DNA from: CAZEQJ01 sp964514385 | GTDB taxonomy: Bacteria; Bacteroidota; Bacteroidia; Cytophagales; Cyclobacteriaceae | Reading direction: 5' to 3' | DNA: 64,000 nucleotides | NCBI GenBank assembly: GCA_964514385.1 | Contig: CAZEQJ010000015.1 | Span: 1 to 64,000, forward strand | Shown: one piece after another, positions 7,258-16,562 of the stretch | How positions within the stretch are numbered: position 1 is the stretch's first letter | Layout of the letters: every line of letters starts with the position of its first letter | Notes under the pieces: model-generated | The model's input: only the letters and a program-made list of their open reading frames with translations | The model's database searches: none | What the model was told of the DNA's origin: nothing | Position numbers and translations under genes: made by a program

Positions 7258-9102
7258 CTACTGGTACCCTTCCGCCTGCAGATTGAACAACTCAGCATAC
7301 AACTGACCATTCGCCATCAGCTCCTCGTGTGTTCCCATCTCCAGCACAGCCCCGTTTTTTAATACCATGATCCGGTCGGCAATACGTACGGTACTGAACC
7401 GGTGTGAAATGATCACGGCTGTCTTTCCTTTCGTCAGATCGATAAAGCGCTTGAAGGTCTCCGACTCGGCCCGCGCATCCAGCGCCGAGGTTGGCTCGTC
7501 CAGAATCAACACCTCGGCATCTTTCATATAGGCACGGGCCATCGCCACCTTCTGCCATTGACCGCCGGAAAGGTCCTTCCCATCACGAAACCGTCTGCCC
7601 AGCTTCTGCTCCAGTCCTTTGGGTACCTCATTAATGACCTCACGCGCCAGACTTTTATCGGCGGCCAGATCTATCCGACCCTGATCGTCCAGTGCGGTGA
7701 TAGCACCTACCGCAATGTTTTCCTTAAGCGTCAGGTCAAACTTCACAAAGTCCTGGAATATCACCCCAAACCGGTTATTATAGGCTACCGGATCAAAATC
7801 CTGCACCGGAATACCATCGAGCTTTATTTCGCCTTCCGTCGGTACATAAAACCTTAACAAGAGCTTGATCAGTGTAGTCTTACCGGCACCGTTCTCGCCT
7901 ACCAGCGCCAGCTTCTCTCCTGCCTTCAGTTTAAAATTGATATGCCGGATCACCCACTGCTCCGAATTCGGATATTTAAAACCCACATCGCTGAATTCAA
8001 AGCCTTCTGTGATGGCCTCTGGCAAGGGAAGGTTCTTCGATGGCACAGCTGACCCGGTTTCGATCTGATGTACCGCCTTCATATCCAAAAACTCAAAATA
8101 ATCCTGCAGATACAATGCCCGCTCTGTAATATCGGTAAAGCGGATAAACAGTCCCTGCAACCTGCCCCTGAGCCTGTTAAAAGAACCCGACAGGAATGTC
8201 AGGTCACCGATGGAAAACACGCCGGCCACGGTGCGCAGCACGATAACTATATAGGCGCCATAATAGGCACTCGTACCAATTACATTAAAAAAAGAGCCCC
8301 AGCCGGCACGCTGCTTCGCCAGCTTTTTACTTTCCTGATAATATTTTTCCGAAAGGTTTTTGAACCGGTCCGATAAATAACCGCCCAGGCCGAAGAGTTT
8401 CACCTCCTTGGCTGTCACATCGCTGGCACCGGCATAACGCAGATAATCCAGCTCTCGCCTTTCCTGTGTCCAGCTGCGGGCAAGTGAATAACCGGTGCCA
8501 CTAAACTTGATCTCATTCATGATGGTCGGGATCACTGAAACGATTAATAGTATAATCAGCCAGGGCTCAAAGACCACTACCCCGGTGATCAGGGTACCGA
8601 TAACAATCAGATCTTCAACTTGTGTCAGCACGTTGGAAAGTAAGGCTACTCGGCCGATGGTCTGCTGACGGGCACGCTCCAGTTTGTCGTAAAACTCCGA
8701 GTCCTCGAGTTGCGCCAATGTCAGCTCCGACGTTTTTCTGATGATCCTCACCGATGAGTCAATGGAATACTGATCACCCAGCAGTGCATCGGTGAGCGAG
8801 GTGAGCCGGCTGAGCAGATCGGAAACGATAGCCAGTCCAAACTCAAGCCCGATATATAGCCATAAAGTGCTCAGATCTTTTACATCTGCATTATACTGCA
8901 GGATCACCTCATCGATGATAAGCTTACCCACCCACAACATAGATACCGGCAGCAAGGCGCTGACCGTCCGGCAGGCAGCATTGGCATAAAAAAGCCAGGG
9001 ATTCACCCGCCTTATCTCGCGAAAAAAGCGCGGAATAAACCTGAGGGAAGCAAAGCTGTCCTTGAAGTTAAATCGCTGCTGCTGTAGTGTTTTTTTAGCC
9101 AT
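7258..9102 (-). CDS. ABC exporter, fused permease and ATPase (peptide/lipid exporter type)
   Basis: A 614-residue half-transporter. Residues about 30-330 form six membrane segments and 365-610 the nucleotide-binding domain: Walker A GENGAGKTT at 402-410, signature LSGGQWQ at 511-517, Walker B VLILDEP at 531-537, switch His567. The LSGGQWQ signature and the EDSEFYDKLERARQQ segment at about 133-147 resemble exporters found with ribosomal peptide clusters, but no peptidase domain is present. It is much GC-richer than the adjoining cassettes, so it probably belongs to the older backbone. Whether it exports the neighbouring small peptide is unknown; that peptide has its own Sec-type signal. Confidence 0.9.
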   Translation of the reverse strand: MAKKTLQQQRFNFKDSFASLRFIPRFFREIRRVNPWLFYANAACRTVSALLPVSMLWVGKLIIDEVILQYNADVKDLSTLWLYIGLEFGLAIVSDLLSRLTSLTDALLGDQYSIDSSVRIIRKTSELTLAQLEDSEFYDKLERARQQTIGRVALLSNVLTQVEDLIVIGTLITGVVVFEPWLIILLIVSVIPTIMNEIKFSGTGYSLARSWTQERRELDYLRYAGASDVTAKEVKLFGLGGYLSDRFKNLSEKYYQESKKLAKQRAGWGSFFNVIGTSAYYGAYIVIVLRTVAGVFSIGDLTFLSGSFNRLRGRLQGLFIRFTDITERALYLQDYFEFLDMKAVHQIETGSAVPSKNLPLPEAITEGFEFSDVGFKYPNSEQWVIRHINFKLKAGEKLALVGENGAGKTTLIKLLLRFYVPTEGEIKLDGIPVQDFDPVAYNNRFGVIFQDFVKFDLTLKENIAVGAITALDDQGRIDLAADKSLAREVINEVPKGLEQKLGRRFRDGKDLSGGQWQKVAMARAYMKDAEVLILDEPTSALDARAESETFKRFIDLTKGKTAVIISHRFSTVRIADRIMVLKNGAVLEMGTHEELMANGQLYAELFNLQAEGYQ

Positions 9103-9377
9103 TATGAATTACAATAAGACTTGAACAATTCGTAGTATTCAATAATAATATATACTGAATAATAAATTAACATATAGTACTCATAGTTATCTGTTTATAC
9201 TCGTAATCATTCAAAATCATTTGGTGGCATACCGTGACGTAGACCCACCGCGCATTTTAGCACATTAGGTTTTTGCCACCGAAACACCAACCCTGAAAAA
9301 CCAAAAGAGCTAAAGTTTCCCTTCCTTCAACGGAATCAAATTAATGGCAGCAATTAAACTTTGATGCCAAAATATAG

Positions 9378-10151
9378 TTTCATATATTTCGGTTAAACCT
9401 CTTAGAAATCGCACAGGATAAACTACATATTGACGATCTTAGGAATCAATTCCGTGAACAGCCAAGATTATCAACCAGTGAACTAACTGAGTTCTATCGT
9501 TCAAAAGAACCAAAAGCAAAGAAGACTACTATCAATTGGAGAATCTATCGCCTTGTCCAAGCTGGAATTCTGACCAGAATTGGACGTGGAAAATTCGCTT
9601 TTGGCACAGGAAGGGCTTACTATCCGGAATTAACAACCAAGCAAGTTTCACTATTCAAAAAGCTCAAAGCGGAGTTTCCTTTTATTTCAATCTGCATCTG
9701 GAGCACTTCAGTGATAAACGAATTCATGCTTCATCAACCCGGTAGATTCTACCAGCTTATAGAAGTCGAAAAGGATGGAATGGAAAGTTTATTTTACTTC
9801 CTTAAAGACAAAAACATGTCTGTTTATATGGACCCCTCTCCCGAATTAATCAAAAGATACTTAATAGATGAAAAGGAACCTTGGATTGTAAAACCTCTTG
9901 TTTCTGAAGCACCAACTCAAGAACTCAATGGGATATCGACTGTAACAATTGAGAAAATGCTGGTTGACATTTTTTGTGATCCAATAATATTTAGTGCCCA
10001 GCAAGGGTCAGAAATGGATCAGATTTTTAAAGAGGCATTCGAGAAATACGCAATAAGTGAAAGTAAAATGCTCAGATATGCCAGCAGAAGAAGAAGAAAA
10101 CCAGAGCTGGATAACTATTTAAATGAAATATCTAAATATCGGCAGCAATAA
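9378..10151 (+). pseudogene. DUF6577-family (AbiEi-like) gene lacking a usable start codon
   Basis: The frame is open from a TAG at 9375 to the stop at 10151. From about 9429 it reads as a full DUF6577-type protein: LSTSELTEFYRS, then TINWRIYRLVQAGILTR, IGRGKF, and CIWSTSVINEFMLHQPGRF, close to the family order. No ATG, GTG or TTG lies in frame before GTG 9711, which would remove the conserved winged-helix half. An ATT at 9429 sits where the start is expected and would give 240 residues, about family length. Either a start codon was lost by a point change or an ATT start is used. The following AbiEii-like gene is broken, which supports decay. Confidence 0.7.
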
Positions 10152-10177
10152 CAATTTACTGCCAATAATTTGATTAA

Positions 10178-10351
10178 ATGATAAGCAAAGATTCGCTACA
10201 TTTTTATTGGATAACTAAAGTATCTAAAGCCAACAGAAAGGCTGATAAGATATTGATTGAAAAAGTAATTCGAGCACTACTTCTACTTGAAGGATTAGCA
10301 AAGCAGAAATTGGATTTGCATTTTTCTACTGGTACAAAATATTTGAATTAA
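10178..10351 (+). pseudogene. N-terminal remnant of AbiEii-type nucleotidyltransferase toxin
   Basis: ATG 10178 opens a 57-codon frame whose product (WITKVSKANRKADKILIEKV, then LLLLEGLAKQKLD) strongly resembles the first 50 residues of AbiEii partners of DUF6577 proteins. It ends where the GG-T nucleotidyltransferase motif should begin (FSTGTKYLN then stop), so the catalytic domain is missing. It lies 26 bases after the DUF6577 frame, the normal toxin-antitoxin order. A truncated, inactive toxin gene. Confidence 0.65.
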
Positions 10352-10370
10352 ACGGAGGAGAACAGAATTA

Positions 10371-10514
10371 ATGGAAAGGTCAACAGTACATTACGCAGAT
10401 AACAAAACGAATAACGCGCTCAAGAAGCTGCACAATAAACTGCGTCCGGCAGACACAACTTTGCAACTGTTCGAATACATTATTGTGCTAAGGTGTTTGC
10501 AAAGGATGGTGTGA
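10371..10514 (+). other. Possible short ORF with Shine-Dalgarno-like sequence, 47 codons
   Basis: A 47-codon frame starts at ATG 10371, ten bases after a GGAGGAG stretch, which is unusual in a window with few such sites. The product is basic with a hydrophobic C-terminus (EYIIVLRCL). It occupies most of the gap between the toxin remnant and the SDR gene. I recognise no family, and it may simply be part of the decayed region. Confidence 0.2.
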
Positions 10515-10527
10515 TAATATACTTTAC
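10496..10527 (+). promoter_or_regulatory. Candidate promoter of the SDR gene
   Basis: TTTG at 10496 is followed after 20 bases by TACTTTAC, which approximates the Bacteroidota -33 TTTG / -7 TAnnTTTG pattern with two mismatches in the last two bases. The predicted start of transcription would be about 45 bases before the SDR start codon. Weak evidence. Confidence 0.3.
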
Positions 10528-10580
10528 CGATATTTACACATCTTCAGCCTACGCATTTTAGCTGGTCAATAAATTCAACG

Positions 10581-11492
10581 ATGGAACTCAATATTAACAA
10601 TATCCCCGCCCAAAAAGGGCGCATTGCCATTGTTACCGGCTCCAATACCGGATTAGGCTATGAAACCGCCTTAGCCTTGGCTGAAAAAGAAGCCAAAGTA
10701 ATTCTGGCCTGCCGGAATACGGCCAAGGCAGAGCATGCTAAAATGGAGATACTCCAAATGGTGCCCCGGGCAGAGATAGACATACTTCAAATTGATCTCA
10801 GCAGCCTCAGGTCGGTTCGTGCATTTGCTGAAAACTTTCAGTCAAAATATGACCGGCTGGACTTACTGATCAACAACGCCGGCGTGATGATGCCGCCATA
10901 TACCAAAACGGAAGATGGATTTGAATTGCAGTTTGGGGCCAACCATCTGGGCCATTTCCTGTTGACCGGATTATTACTTGACATCCTCACCGGTACTCCC
11001 GGCTCCAGAGTGGTTTCCCTCAGTTCGCTTGCCCATAAAAACGGGAAAATCAATTTTGATGATTTGCAGAGCGAGAAAAATTATTCAAAATCCAGGGCTT
11101 ACGGCCAGAGTAAACTTGCATGTCTGATGTTTGCCTTTGAAATGGAGCGCAGATTGGAAAAAGCTGGTATTACCCAGACCATTTCAGTTGCCACACACCC
11201 CGGCGTAGCCATAACCGAGCTCGCCCGCCATTTCCTCAAATGGGCCATGGCAATAGCTAAGGTTATTATAGCGCCTTTTATGACCCATTCACCAGCGTAT
11301 GGAGCTAAACCAACTCTGATGGCAGCCTTAGCGGATCATGTAAAAGGAGGTGAGTATTTTGGCCCTAAAGGCCACAATGAAATGAAAGGCAGACCGGGAA
11401 AAGCGATGTCGACATCCCTTGCCAATAATACGGAAGTTGCCCGCAGACTATGGGAGGTATCTGAAGAGCTGACAGGCATTAAATATTTATAG
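10581..11492 (+). CDS. Short-chain dehydrogenase/reductase (retinol-dehydrogenase-like SDR)
   Basis: A 303-residue cytosolic NAD(P)-dependent oxidoreductase. The Rossmann glycine motif TGSNTGLG is at 19-26, INNAG at 97-101, the catalytic Ser region SLSS at 146-149, and YGQSK (Tyr174, Lys178) follows. Arg45 after the second strand (ACRN) points to NADP preference. The pattern NHLGHFLLT is typical of the retinol dehydrogenase/WWOX-like subgroup, which reduces varied carbonyls, so the substrate cannot be named. It is a single gene converging on the GH13 gene, with 25 bases between the stops. Confidence 0.88.
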   Translation: MELNINNIPAQKGRIAIVTGSNTGLGYETALALAEKEAKVILACRNTAKAEHAKMEILQMVPRAEIDILQIDLSSLRSVRAFAENFQSKYDRLDLLINNAGVMMPPYTKTEDGFELQFGANHLGHFLLTGLLLDILTGTPGSRVVSLSSLAHKNGKINFDDLQSEKNYSKSRAYGQSKLACLMFAFEMERRLEKAGITQTISVATHPGVAITELARHFLKWAMAIAKVIIAPFMTHSPAYGAKPTLMAALADHVKGGEYFGPKGHNEMKGRPGKAMSTSLANNTEVARRLWEVSEELTGIKYL

Positions 11493-11517
11493 CTATTTCC
11501 TGAGTCGAAAATCTGCA

Positions 11518-13317
11518 TCATTCAGCAATGAGGACAACGCCTTTGCCGGCTGCTATTTCTATAGGAAAATGATTCCCGGCTGCAGTATATTTTGTTCCGC
11601 CAAAAAAGGAGGTGTAAGATGTATAACGAGCAGGTATTTCGATCTTCACGTCAGACTTACCCCGGTTAAACAGGCCAATGACTTCGTTTCTGTCATTGTA
11701 TCTTGACATGCCCAAAACGTTATTATCATCATCAGATACGATGAATTTTTGCTCCCCGAGACGTAATACCGGTAATGTCTGACGCATCGTAATCAGCTTT
11801 TTATAATAGTCCAGTAGTTCCGGATCGGCACGCACCGGCTCCTCGCCCTCATCCTCAAACATCATTTCCGGCCACCAGATGGGCTTACGGCAATGCGGAT
11901 CATCAGCACCCCACATGCCGAGCTCGTCACCATTCCATATCTGAGGGGCACCCATGCTCATAAACTGATAGAGTAGAAATAATTTCACTTCCTCCACCGT
12001 CTGCTGATCCGACTTCCCTGTCTTATAGCCGTTCCCCGCTTCCTTATAAAAATTATGATTGAAAAATGTCGTTAATAAACGCGGTGTGTCGTGTGTGGCT
12101 GACAGGTTCATGTTCATTTTAAGATTTTCATCTGAAATACTGTCGTTGATTTCCCTGAGTCGTGCTACATATTCGCTGGGTGTTAAGTCAGGTTCGCCCT
12201 GACTGAAAAATCCCCTTGTAAGTAAAAACCATCGGTAGTTCATGATCGCGTCGAAGGCTTCCGGGCCTATCATTTTCTCCGGCCCGGACATATCCGGATA
12301 ATCAAACCACCAGACTTCAGCCAGTAAAAAGGCGTCAGGGTTTACCGACTTGACAAACGCCCTGAAATCCTTCCACCAGCCCAGTGTCATCTCAGATGCT
12401 ACATCCAGCCGGTAACCATCAACACCATCGGTGGGATCACCATCACCGTCCGGATCCAGCCAGCGCTGACAAACATTGAAAATATGTTGTTTCAATGACT
12501 GGGAAACAATATTACCGTCATGAGGTGGTCTTTCATCCGGATTTTTAACCGCTTCCTTCAGTAGCGGCAGATATTTAAAGCCCCACCAGCCCTCAACTTC
12601 GAGATCGTGATCCTCATCCGGCCATTGCTTCACTTCATACCAGTCGGCATACGCAGACTCTTGCCCGTTTTTTCTCAGGTCGTTCAATGCCCAGAAATCA
12701 TACCCGGTATGGTTAAAGGTATAGTCCATGATGAGACGGATACCTCTCTTTTTGCATTCGCTGATCAGCTCAAGAAATAATTTGTCTGCTGCTGTCCACT
12801 GCCATGTGGAAGGATCGTCCGGCACCTCTGCATCCATTATTTTCTTATCCCCCTGCGGATCAGGCCCGAATGTAGGATCGATATGACGCCAGTTACGGGG
12901 ATCGTATTTGTGAAGGGATGGCGCATCGTTTACCGGATTCAGGTAAATCCCATTGATGCCCAGGTCGGTGAGATAATCAAGCTTGTCGATGATGCCCTGA
13001 ATATCACCACCATACCGGCGAGCCTGAAGTTTTTGATTAAACTCCAGCGAATCCCACGACTGCATATAGTCATCTTCCTGATACCAGTTTTGCGTCCAGG
13101 GGGTTATGGCCCAGTTTTCGGGTAGCTCCTCCGGATAGGTCATTTTCATGAATTCCGGTGACGGATCGTTGGAAGGGTCACCATTGTGAAAACGTTCCGG
13201 AAAGATCTGGTACCAGATCATATTCTTAGGCCAGTCCATAGGCACTCCATTTTCGGTCTGATTGTTGCACCCCATCCATAACAGGCTGCAAAAAAACAGG
13301 AAAACTGTATATCTCAT
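11518..13317 (-). CDS. GH13 alpha-amylase-family lipoprotein (neopullulanase/cyclomaltodextrinase-like)
   Basis: A 599-residue secreted glycoside hydrolase anchored as a lipoprotein (lipobox MGC, Cys17). GH13 regions are all present: DYTFNH at 198-203, GYRLDVA at 301-307 with nucleophile Asp305, AEVWW with acid/base Glu334, and HD at 409-410. A DPDGDGDPTDGVDG loop precedes region II and is probably calcium-binding. Domain C fills the end (about 520-599). The N-terminal NMIWYQIFPERF start without a long N-terminal module fits maltogenic or neopullulanase-like enzymes acting on maltooligosaccharides or pullulan outside the cytoplasm. It is transcribed divergently from the secreted hydrolase gene. 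Confidence 0.88.
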   Translation of the reverse strand: MRYTVFLFFCSLLWMGCNNQTENGVPMDWPKNMIWYQIFPERFHNGDPSNDPSPEFMKMTYPEELPENWAITPWTQNWYQEDDYMQSWDSLEFNQKLQARRYGGDIQGIIDKLDYLTDLGINGIYLNPVNDAPSLHKYDPRNWRHIDPTFGPDPQGDKKIMDAEVPDDPSTWQWTAADKLFLELISECKKRGIRLIMDYTFNHTGYDFWALNDLRKNGQESAYADWYEVKQWPDEDHDLEVEGWWGFKYLPLLKEAVKNPDERPPHDGNIVSQSLKQHIFNVCQRWLDPDGDGDPTDGVDGYRLDVASEMTLGWWKDFRAFVKSVNPDAFLLAEVWWFDYPDMSGPEKMIGPEAFDAIMNYRWFLLTRGFFSQGEPDLTPSEYVARLREINDSISDENLKMNMNLSATHDTPRLLTTFFNHNFYKEAGNGYKTGKSDQQTVEEVKLFLLYQFMSMGAPQIWNGDELGMWGADDPHCRKPIWWPEMMFEDEGEEPVRADPELLDYYKKLITMRQTLPVLRLGEQKFIVSDDDNNVLGMSRYNDRNEVIGLFNRGKSDVKIEIPARYTSYTSFFGGTKYTAAGNHFPIEIAAGKGVVLIAE

Positions 13318-13437
13318 CTGACAGGTGATGGTGGTAAGTCAAATAACGTCATTTTTTTTCATCTTCTGATTTTGCCGGGAAAATATCAACATTTAGCGGA
13401 TAAAACCGTTTTGCTTTCGTTGGAAAGTGAGGAATTT

Positions 13438-14157
13438 ATGAAAAAGATTGCCTGTGGAATCATTTTATTATTATCCATGAATGCATCAGCCCAAAAAGTG
13501 GCCTATCTTTTTCCGGGTCAGGGGTCTGACGGCAGGATATTCCGTCAGCTTTACCTGCCAGATGGCTATGATGCTGTGGTGATCTCGTACCCAACTCCGG
13601 CACGGGGTGAGTCTATGGCTGATTTTGCCATGCGTCTACTGCCACAGATCGATACATTACAACCTTTTGTGCTCATTGGCATGTCAATGGGCGGGATGAT
13701 CGTTTCTGAATTGCTGGATCATATTTCCCCTGAAAAGGCCATCATCATCTCGAGTGCACGAAAACGGTCAGAGATGCCTTTCCTTTACCGCTCTCAGCGC
13801 TATTTTCCCTTGCATAAAATCACGCCCGGAGCAGTCATGAAACGCGGGGCACTGATGCTCCAGCCACTGGTGGAGCCTGATCGTAAAACCTATAAAAACA
13901 CATTTAAGGCAATGTTGAAATCAAAAAAGCCGGTTTACTACAAACGCACGGTCAACATGATCGTCAACTGGATGCGGGATGAAGTACAGCCGGAAATTAT
14001 CCACATCCATGGCACACAAGACCGGACTATTCCTTTCAAAAATGTAAAGCCAGACTATACTGTAGAAGAAGGGTCACATATGATGACCTTGACCCGGGGG
14101 ATATACATATCAGAACTTATTAGCCAGATACTGGATCCTGATCAGAACTTGAATTAA
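13438..14157 (+). CDS. Secreted alpha/beta-hydrolase
   Basis: A 239-residue protein starting at ATG 13438, chosen because it begins a clean signal peptide (MKKIACG to SAQ); a longer in-frame start at 13372 would bury it. FPGQGSDGRIF carries the oxyanion-type loop, GMSMGG is the nucleophile elbow with the catalytic Ser, GTQDRTIP holds the likely acid, and EGSHMM the catalytic His. Small alpha/beta-hydrolase fold esterase or thioesterase, periplasmic. Substrate unknown. Confidence 0.8.
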   Translation: MKKIACGIILLLSMNASAQKVAYLFPGQGSDGRIFRQLYLPDGYDAVVISYPTPARGESMADFAMRLLPQIDTLQPFVLIGMSMGGMIVSELLDHISPEKAIIISSARKRSEMPFLYRSQRYFPLHKITPGAVMKRGALMLQPLVEPDRKTYKNTFKAMLKSKKPVYYKRTVNMIVNWMRDEVQPEIIHIHGTQDRTIPFKNVKPDYTVEEGSHMMTLTRGIYISELISQILDPDQNLN

Positions 14158-14267
14158 AGCTCCCTGCGCAACGATCTGATTGATCATCATAGAATCTTTG
14201 ATAAATTTTTATGCGAGCCTCACTTACTGCATGTTGAGTTTTGGAAAAACAGCGCTGCGGTTAATGC

Positions 14268-14675
14268 TCAGAGAATCCGTTTTCTCAGCTGTTTTATTTC
14301 ACCATGTTTTTTCTTTGCGTCCAGCCGCTTTTTCTTTGAAGCCTTTGTCGGCTTTGTGGGCTTACGCGTCTTCTTTTCTTTAAACGCCACGGCAAGTAGT
14401 TTTTCGAATTTTTTAAATGCCAGCTCTCTATTCTGATATTGCGATCGCTTGCTGTCAGCTGTTACAATAATCTCTCCTGACTTCGATAACTTATTTTCCA
14501 GCCTGCTGATGAGGTGCGCCCTCTGCTCATCTGATATCAAAGCAGAATCCTTCACCTGCCATCGTAGCTCCACCTTTGTCTCTACCTTATTAACATGCTG
14601 ACCGCCCGGTCCGCTGCTTCTTGCCGTGCTGGTGTCAATCTCTTTTCTGATGTCATTGAGCCTCACCTTTTCCAT
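14268..14675 (-). CDS. arfB: Alternative ribosome-rescue factor / peptidyl-tRNA hydrolase ArfB
   Basis: A 135-residue protein from ATG 14675; a further in-frame ATG at 14714 would add 13 residues not expected in the family. SSGPGGQHVNK contains the GGQ motif that hydrolyses peptidyl-tRNA on stalled ribosomes. The lysine/arginine-rich C-terminal tail (KKTRKPTKPTKASKKKRLD onward) is the part that enters the empty mRNA channel in ArfB. Cytosolic, single gene, converging with the secreted hydrolase gene and divergent from the flavoprotein gene. Confidence 0.9.
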   Translation of the reverse strand: MEKVRLNDIRKEIDTSTARSSGPGGQHVNKVETKVELRWQVKDSALISDEQRAHLISRLENKLSKSGEIIVTADSKRSQYQNRELAFKKFEKLLAVAFKEKKTRKPTKPTKASKKKRLDAKKKHGEIKQLRKRIL

Positions 14676-14806
14676 AGTAGCCCTAACGTAGCTGCCTGTC
14701 CCATGTTTTGCCATACCTGATCAAAATCATATTCATGGGTAGAGACGGATCATGCTAAACGTATGAAATAATCATCATGTTTACCCCTCATACAAAAATC
14801 ATCATT

Positions 14807-16267
14807 ATGGCACGAGTGGTAGTATTAGGCGCAGGAGTATCCGGTCACACGGCGGCACTTACACTGACGCGCAAACTAAAAAAACCTCACGAAATCATTG
14901 TTATCAGTCCGAACAGCCGCTATCAGTGGATTCCTTCAAATATCTGGGTAGGCATTGGGAAAATGAATACACAACAGGTGACCTTTGAGCTGGCGCCGGT
15001 GTATAAACGAAAGAAAATTGATTTTCATCAGGCCAAAGCGGTGTCCATTCATCCGGAAGGTAGTAGCGGGCATGAAGCTCCTTTCGTTACAGTGGAATAC
15101 ACCCATCCGGACAAAGCCGGGGAAACAGCAGATATACCCTATGATTACCTTATTAATGCGACCGGGCCGAAGTTAAAGTTCGAAGCCACGGAAGGGCTTT
15201 CCCCCGAAGAAGGCAATTGCCAGAGTGTATGTACCTATCAGCATGCCACACATACCTGGGAGAAGCTGCAGGAAGTGTTTAAAAAAATGGAGGAAGGCCA
15301 CGAACAGAATATTGTGGTGGGGACCGGGCATTCCATGGCTACCTGCCAGGGTGCTGCTTTTGAATACATCCTCAATATCGGATTCGAAATCAAAAAACGA
15401 GGGCTCGAACACAAGGCTAACCTCTATTGGATCACCAATGAATATGAGGTAGGCGACTTTGGAATGGGCGGCGCTTTTGTAAAAAGAAACGGATATATCA
15501 CTTCCACTACCGTTTTTGCTGAATCCATTCTGGCAGAATATGGTATTCACTGGATCAAGCGTGCCGGCGTAAATAAAATCACGCGTGATACCATTTATTA
15601 TGAAAATCTGGAAGGAGAAGACCACGAGCTGAAATTTGATTTTTCAATGTTAATACCGTCGTTTTCAGGTGTTGGTCTGAAAGCCTTTGGCCGGCAGGGC
15701 GATGACATCACAGATACTATTTTCGCTGCGAATGGCTTCATGAAAGTGGATGCCGATTACACTGCCAAGCCCTATGAAGAGTGGACAGCAGAAGACTGGC
15801 CGAGCATTTACCAAAACCCGGCTTATGATAACCTTTATGCTGCCGGAATAGCGTTTGCTCCTCCGCATGCCATATCAAAGCCCATGAAAAGCAAGAAGGG
15901 AACCATGATCTCACCTACACCACCCCGTACGGGTATGCCATCGGGTGTAATAGGTAAGGTGGTTGCCATCAACATTGCCGACAGGATCAGACATAACAAA
16001 AATGAACACAAGCATAAGGCCTCGATGGCTAAAATGGGTGCTGCCTGCGTAGTATCAGCTGGATACGGACTAAAAAAAGGCATGGCCGCTACCATGACGG
16101 TATTCCCCATCGTGCAGGACTGGAAAAAATACCCGCGCTGGGGCCGTGATCTGGACTATACGGTTGGCGAAGCCGGCCTTGCCGGTCACTGGATCAAACT
16201 GATGCTCCACTATTTGTTTATGTATAAAGCCAAAGCCAGGCCCTTCTGGTACCTAATCCCTGAATAA
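14807..16267 (+). CDS. FAD-dependent oxidoreductase, sulfide:quinone oxidoreductase-like
   Basis: A 486-residue flavoprotein starting at ATG 14807 (MARVVVLGAGVSG); the first in-frame ATG, 14777, adds ten residues before the FAD-binding strand. GAGVSGHTAA is the dinucleotide-binding motif, YDYLINATGP the second FAD strand, and PPRTGMPSGVIG near residue 385 the flavin-contact region of SQR-type proteins. Cys residues in GNCQSVCTY and in ATCQG are candidates for the redox pair. The C-terminal 90 residues, with HYLFMYKAKARP, may contact the membrane. Likely electron transfer from a sulfur compound to quinone; not all SQR-like proteins oxidise sulfide. A 54-codon gene follows after 2 bases. Confidence 0.8.
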   Translation: MARVVVLGAGVSGHTAALTLTRKLKKPHEIIVISPNSRYQWIPSNIWVGIGKMNTQQVTFELAPVYKRKKIDFHQAKAVSIHPEGSSGHEAPFVTVEYTHPDKAGETADIPYDYLINATGPKLKFEATEGLSPEEGNCQSVCTYQHATHTWEKLQEVFKKMEEGHEQNIVVGTGHSMATCQGAAFEYILNIGFEIKKRGLEHKANLYWITNEYEVGDFGMGGAFVKRNGYITSTTVFAESILAEYGIHWIKRAGVNKITRDTIYYENLEGEDHELKFDFSMLIPSFSGVGLKAFGRQGDDITDTIFAANGFMKVDADYTAKPYEEWTAEDWPSIYQNPAYDNLYAAGIAFAPPHAISKPMKSKKGTMISPTPPRTGMPSGVIGKVVAINIADRIRHNKNEHKHKASMAKMGAACVVSAGYGLKKGMAATMTVFPIVQDWKKYPRWGRDLDYTVGEAGLAGHWIKLMLHYLFMYKAKARPFWYLIPE

Positions 16268-16269
16268 TT

Positions 16270-16434
16270 ATGAAAACAGAAAAAGAAAAATTTACCCCCT
16301 ACTCTGAGCATAGCTTTGCCACTGTACCGGGAAAAGCCACACAGTTTTTCCGTCGTTTCTGGCTCTGGCAGCTCTGGCGATTTGTTGTACTCAATCTCAA
16401 GATTATGCGTATTGTGATTGGCGGGCATTCGTAG
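16270..16434 (+). CDS. Small protein encoded with SQR-like flavoprotein, 54 residues
   Basis: ATG 16270 begins two bases after the stop of the flavoprotein and gives 54 codons to TAG 16434. The product has a polar N-terminus (MKTEKEKFTPYSEHSF), then an aromatic/basic amphipathic segment (FFRRFWLWQLWRFVV) and a hydrophobic end with IMRIVIGG. This looks like a membrane-surface helix. Such a tight pairing suggests a small partner or membrane anchor of the flavoprotein. The family is not one I can name. Confidence 0.65.
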   Translation: MKTEKEKFTPYSEHSFATVPGKATQFFRRFWLWQLWRFVVLNLKIMRIVIGGHS

Positions 16435-16562
16435 CTGAAGCTATAATGCATCTTTGCGGGAGTAGGGAAAATGTAAACAGAAAAATGGCTCCTAATTGAT
16501 TGTCAGCCTCATGCTCTTTATTAACTGAGGAAAGAGGATGGCAATATGTAAACCGAAAGGAT

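Noticed and set aside
9103..9377. Gap between ABC transporter and decayed toxin-antitoxin pair, with GGTGGCA/TGCCACC inverted repeat at 9223-9280
   Set aside because: Arms are only 7 bp with a 44-base interval; no gene, tRNA-like fold or insertion sequence end is visible.
15173..15625. 150-codon open frame antisense to the SQR-like gene
   Set aside because: Fully inside a well-supported flavoprotein gene and without family motifs.
16435..16562. Search for a terminator between the SQR companion gene and the AbiEii gene
   Set aside because: No convincing hairpin with T-run is present in either direction.
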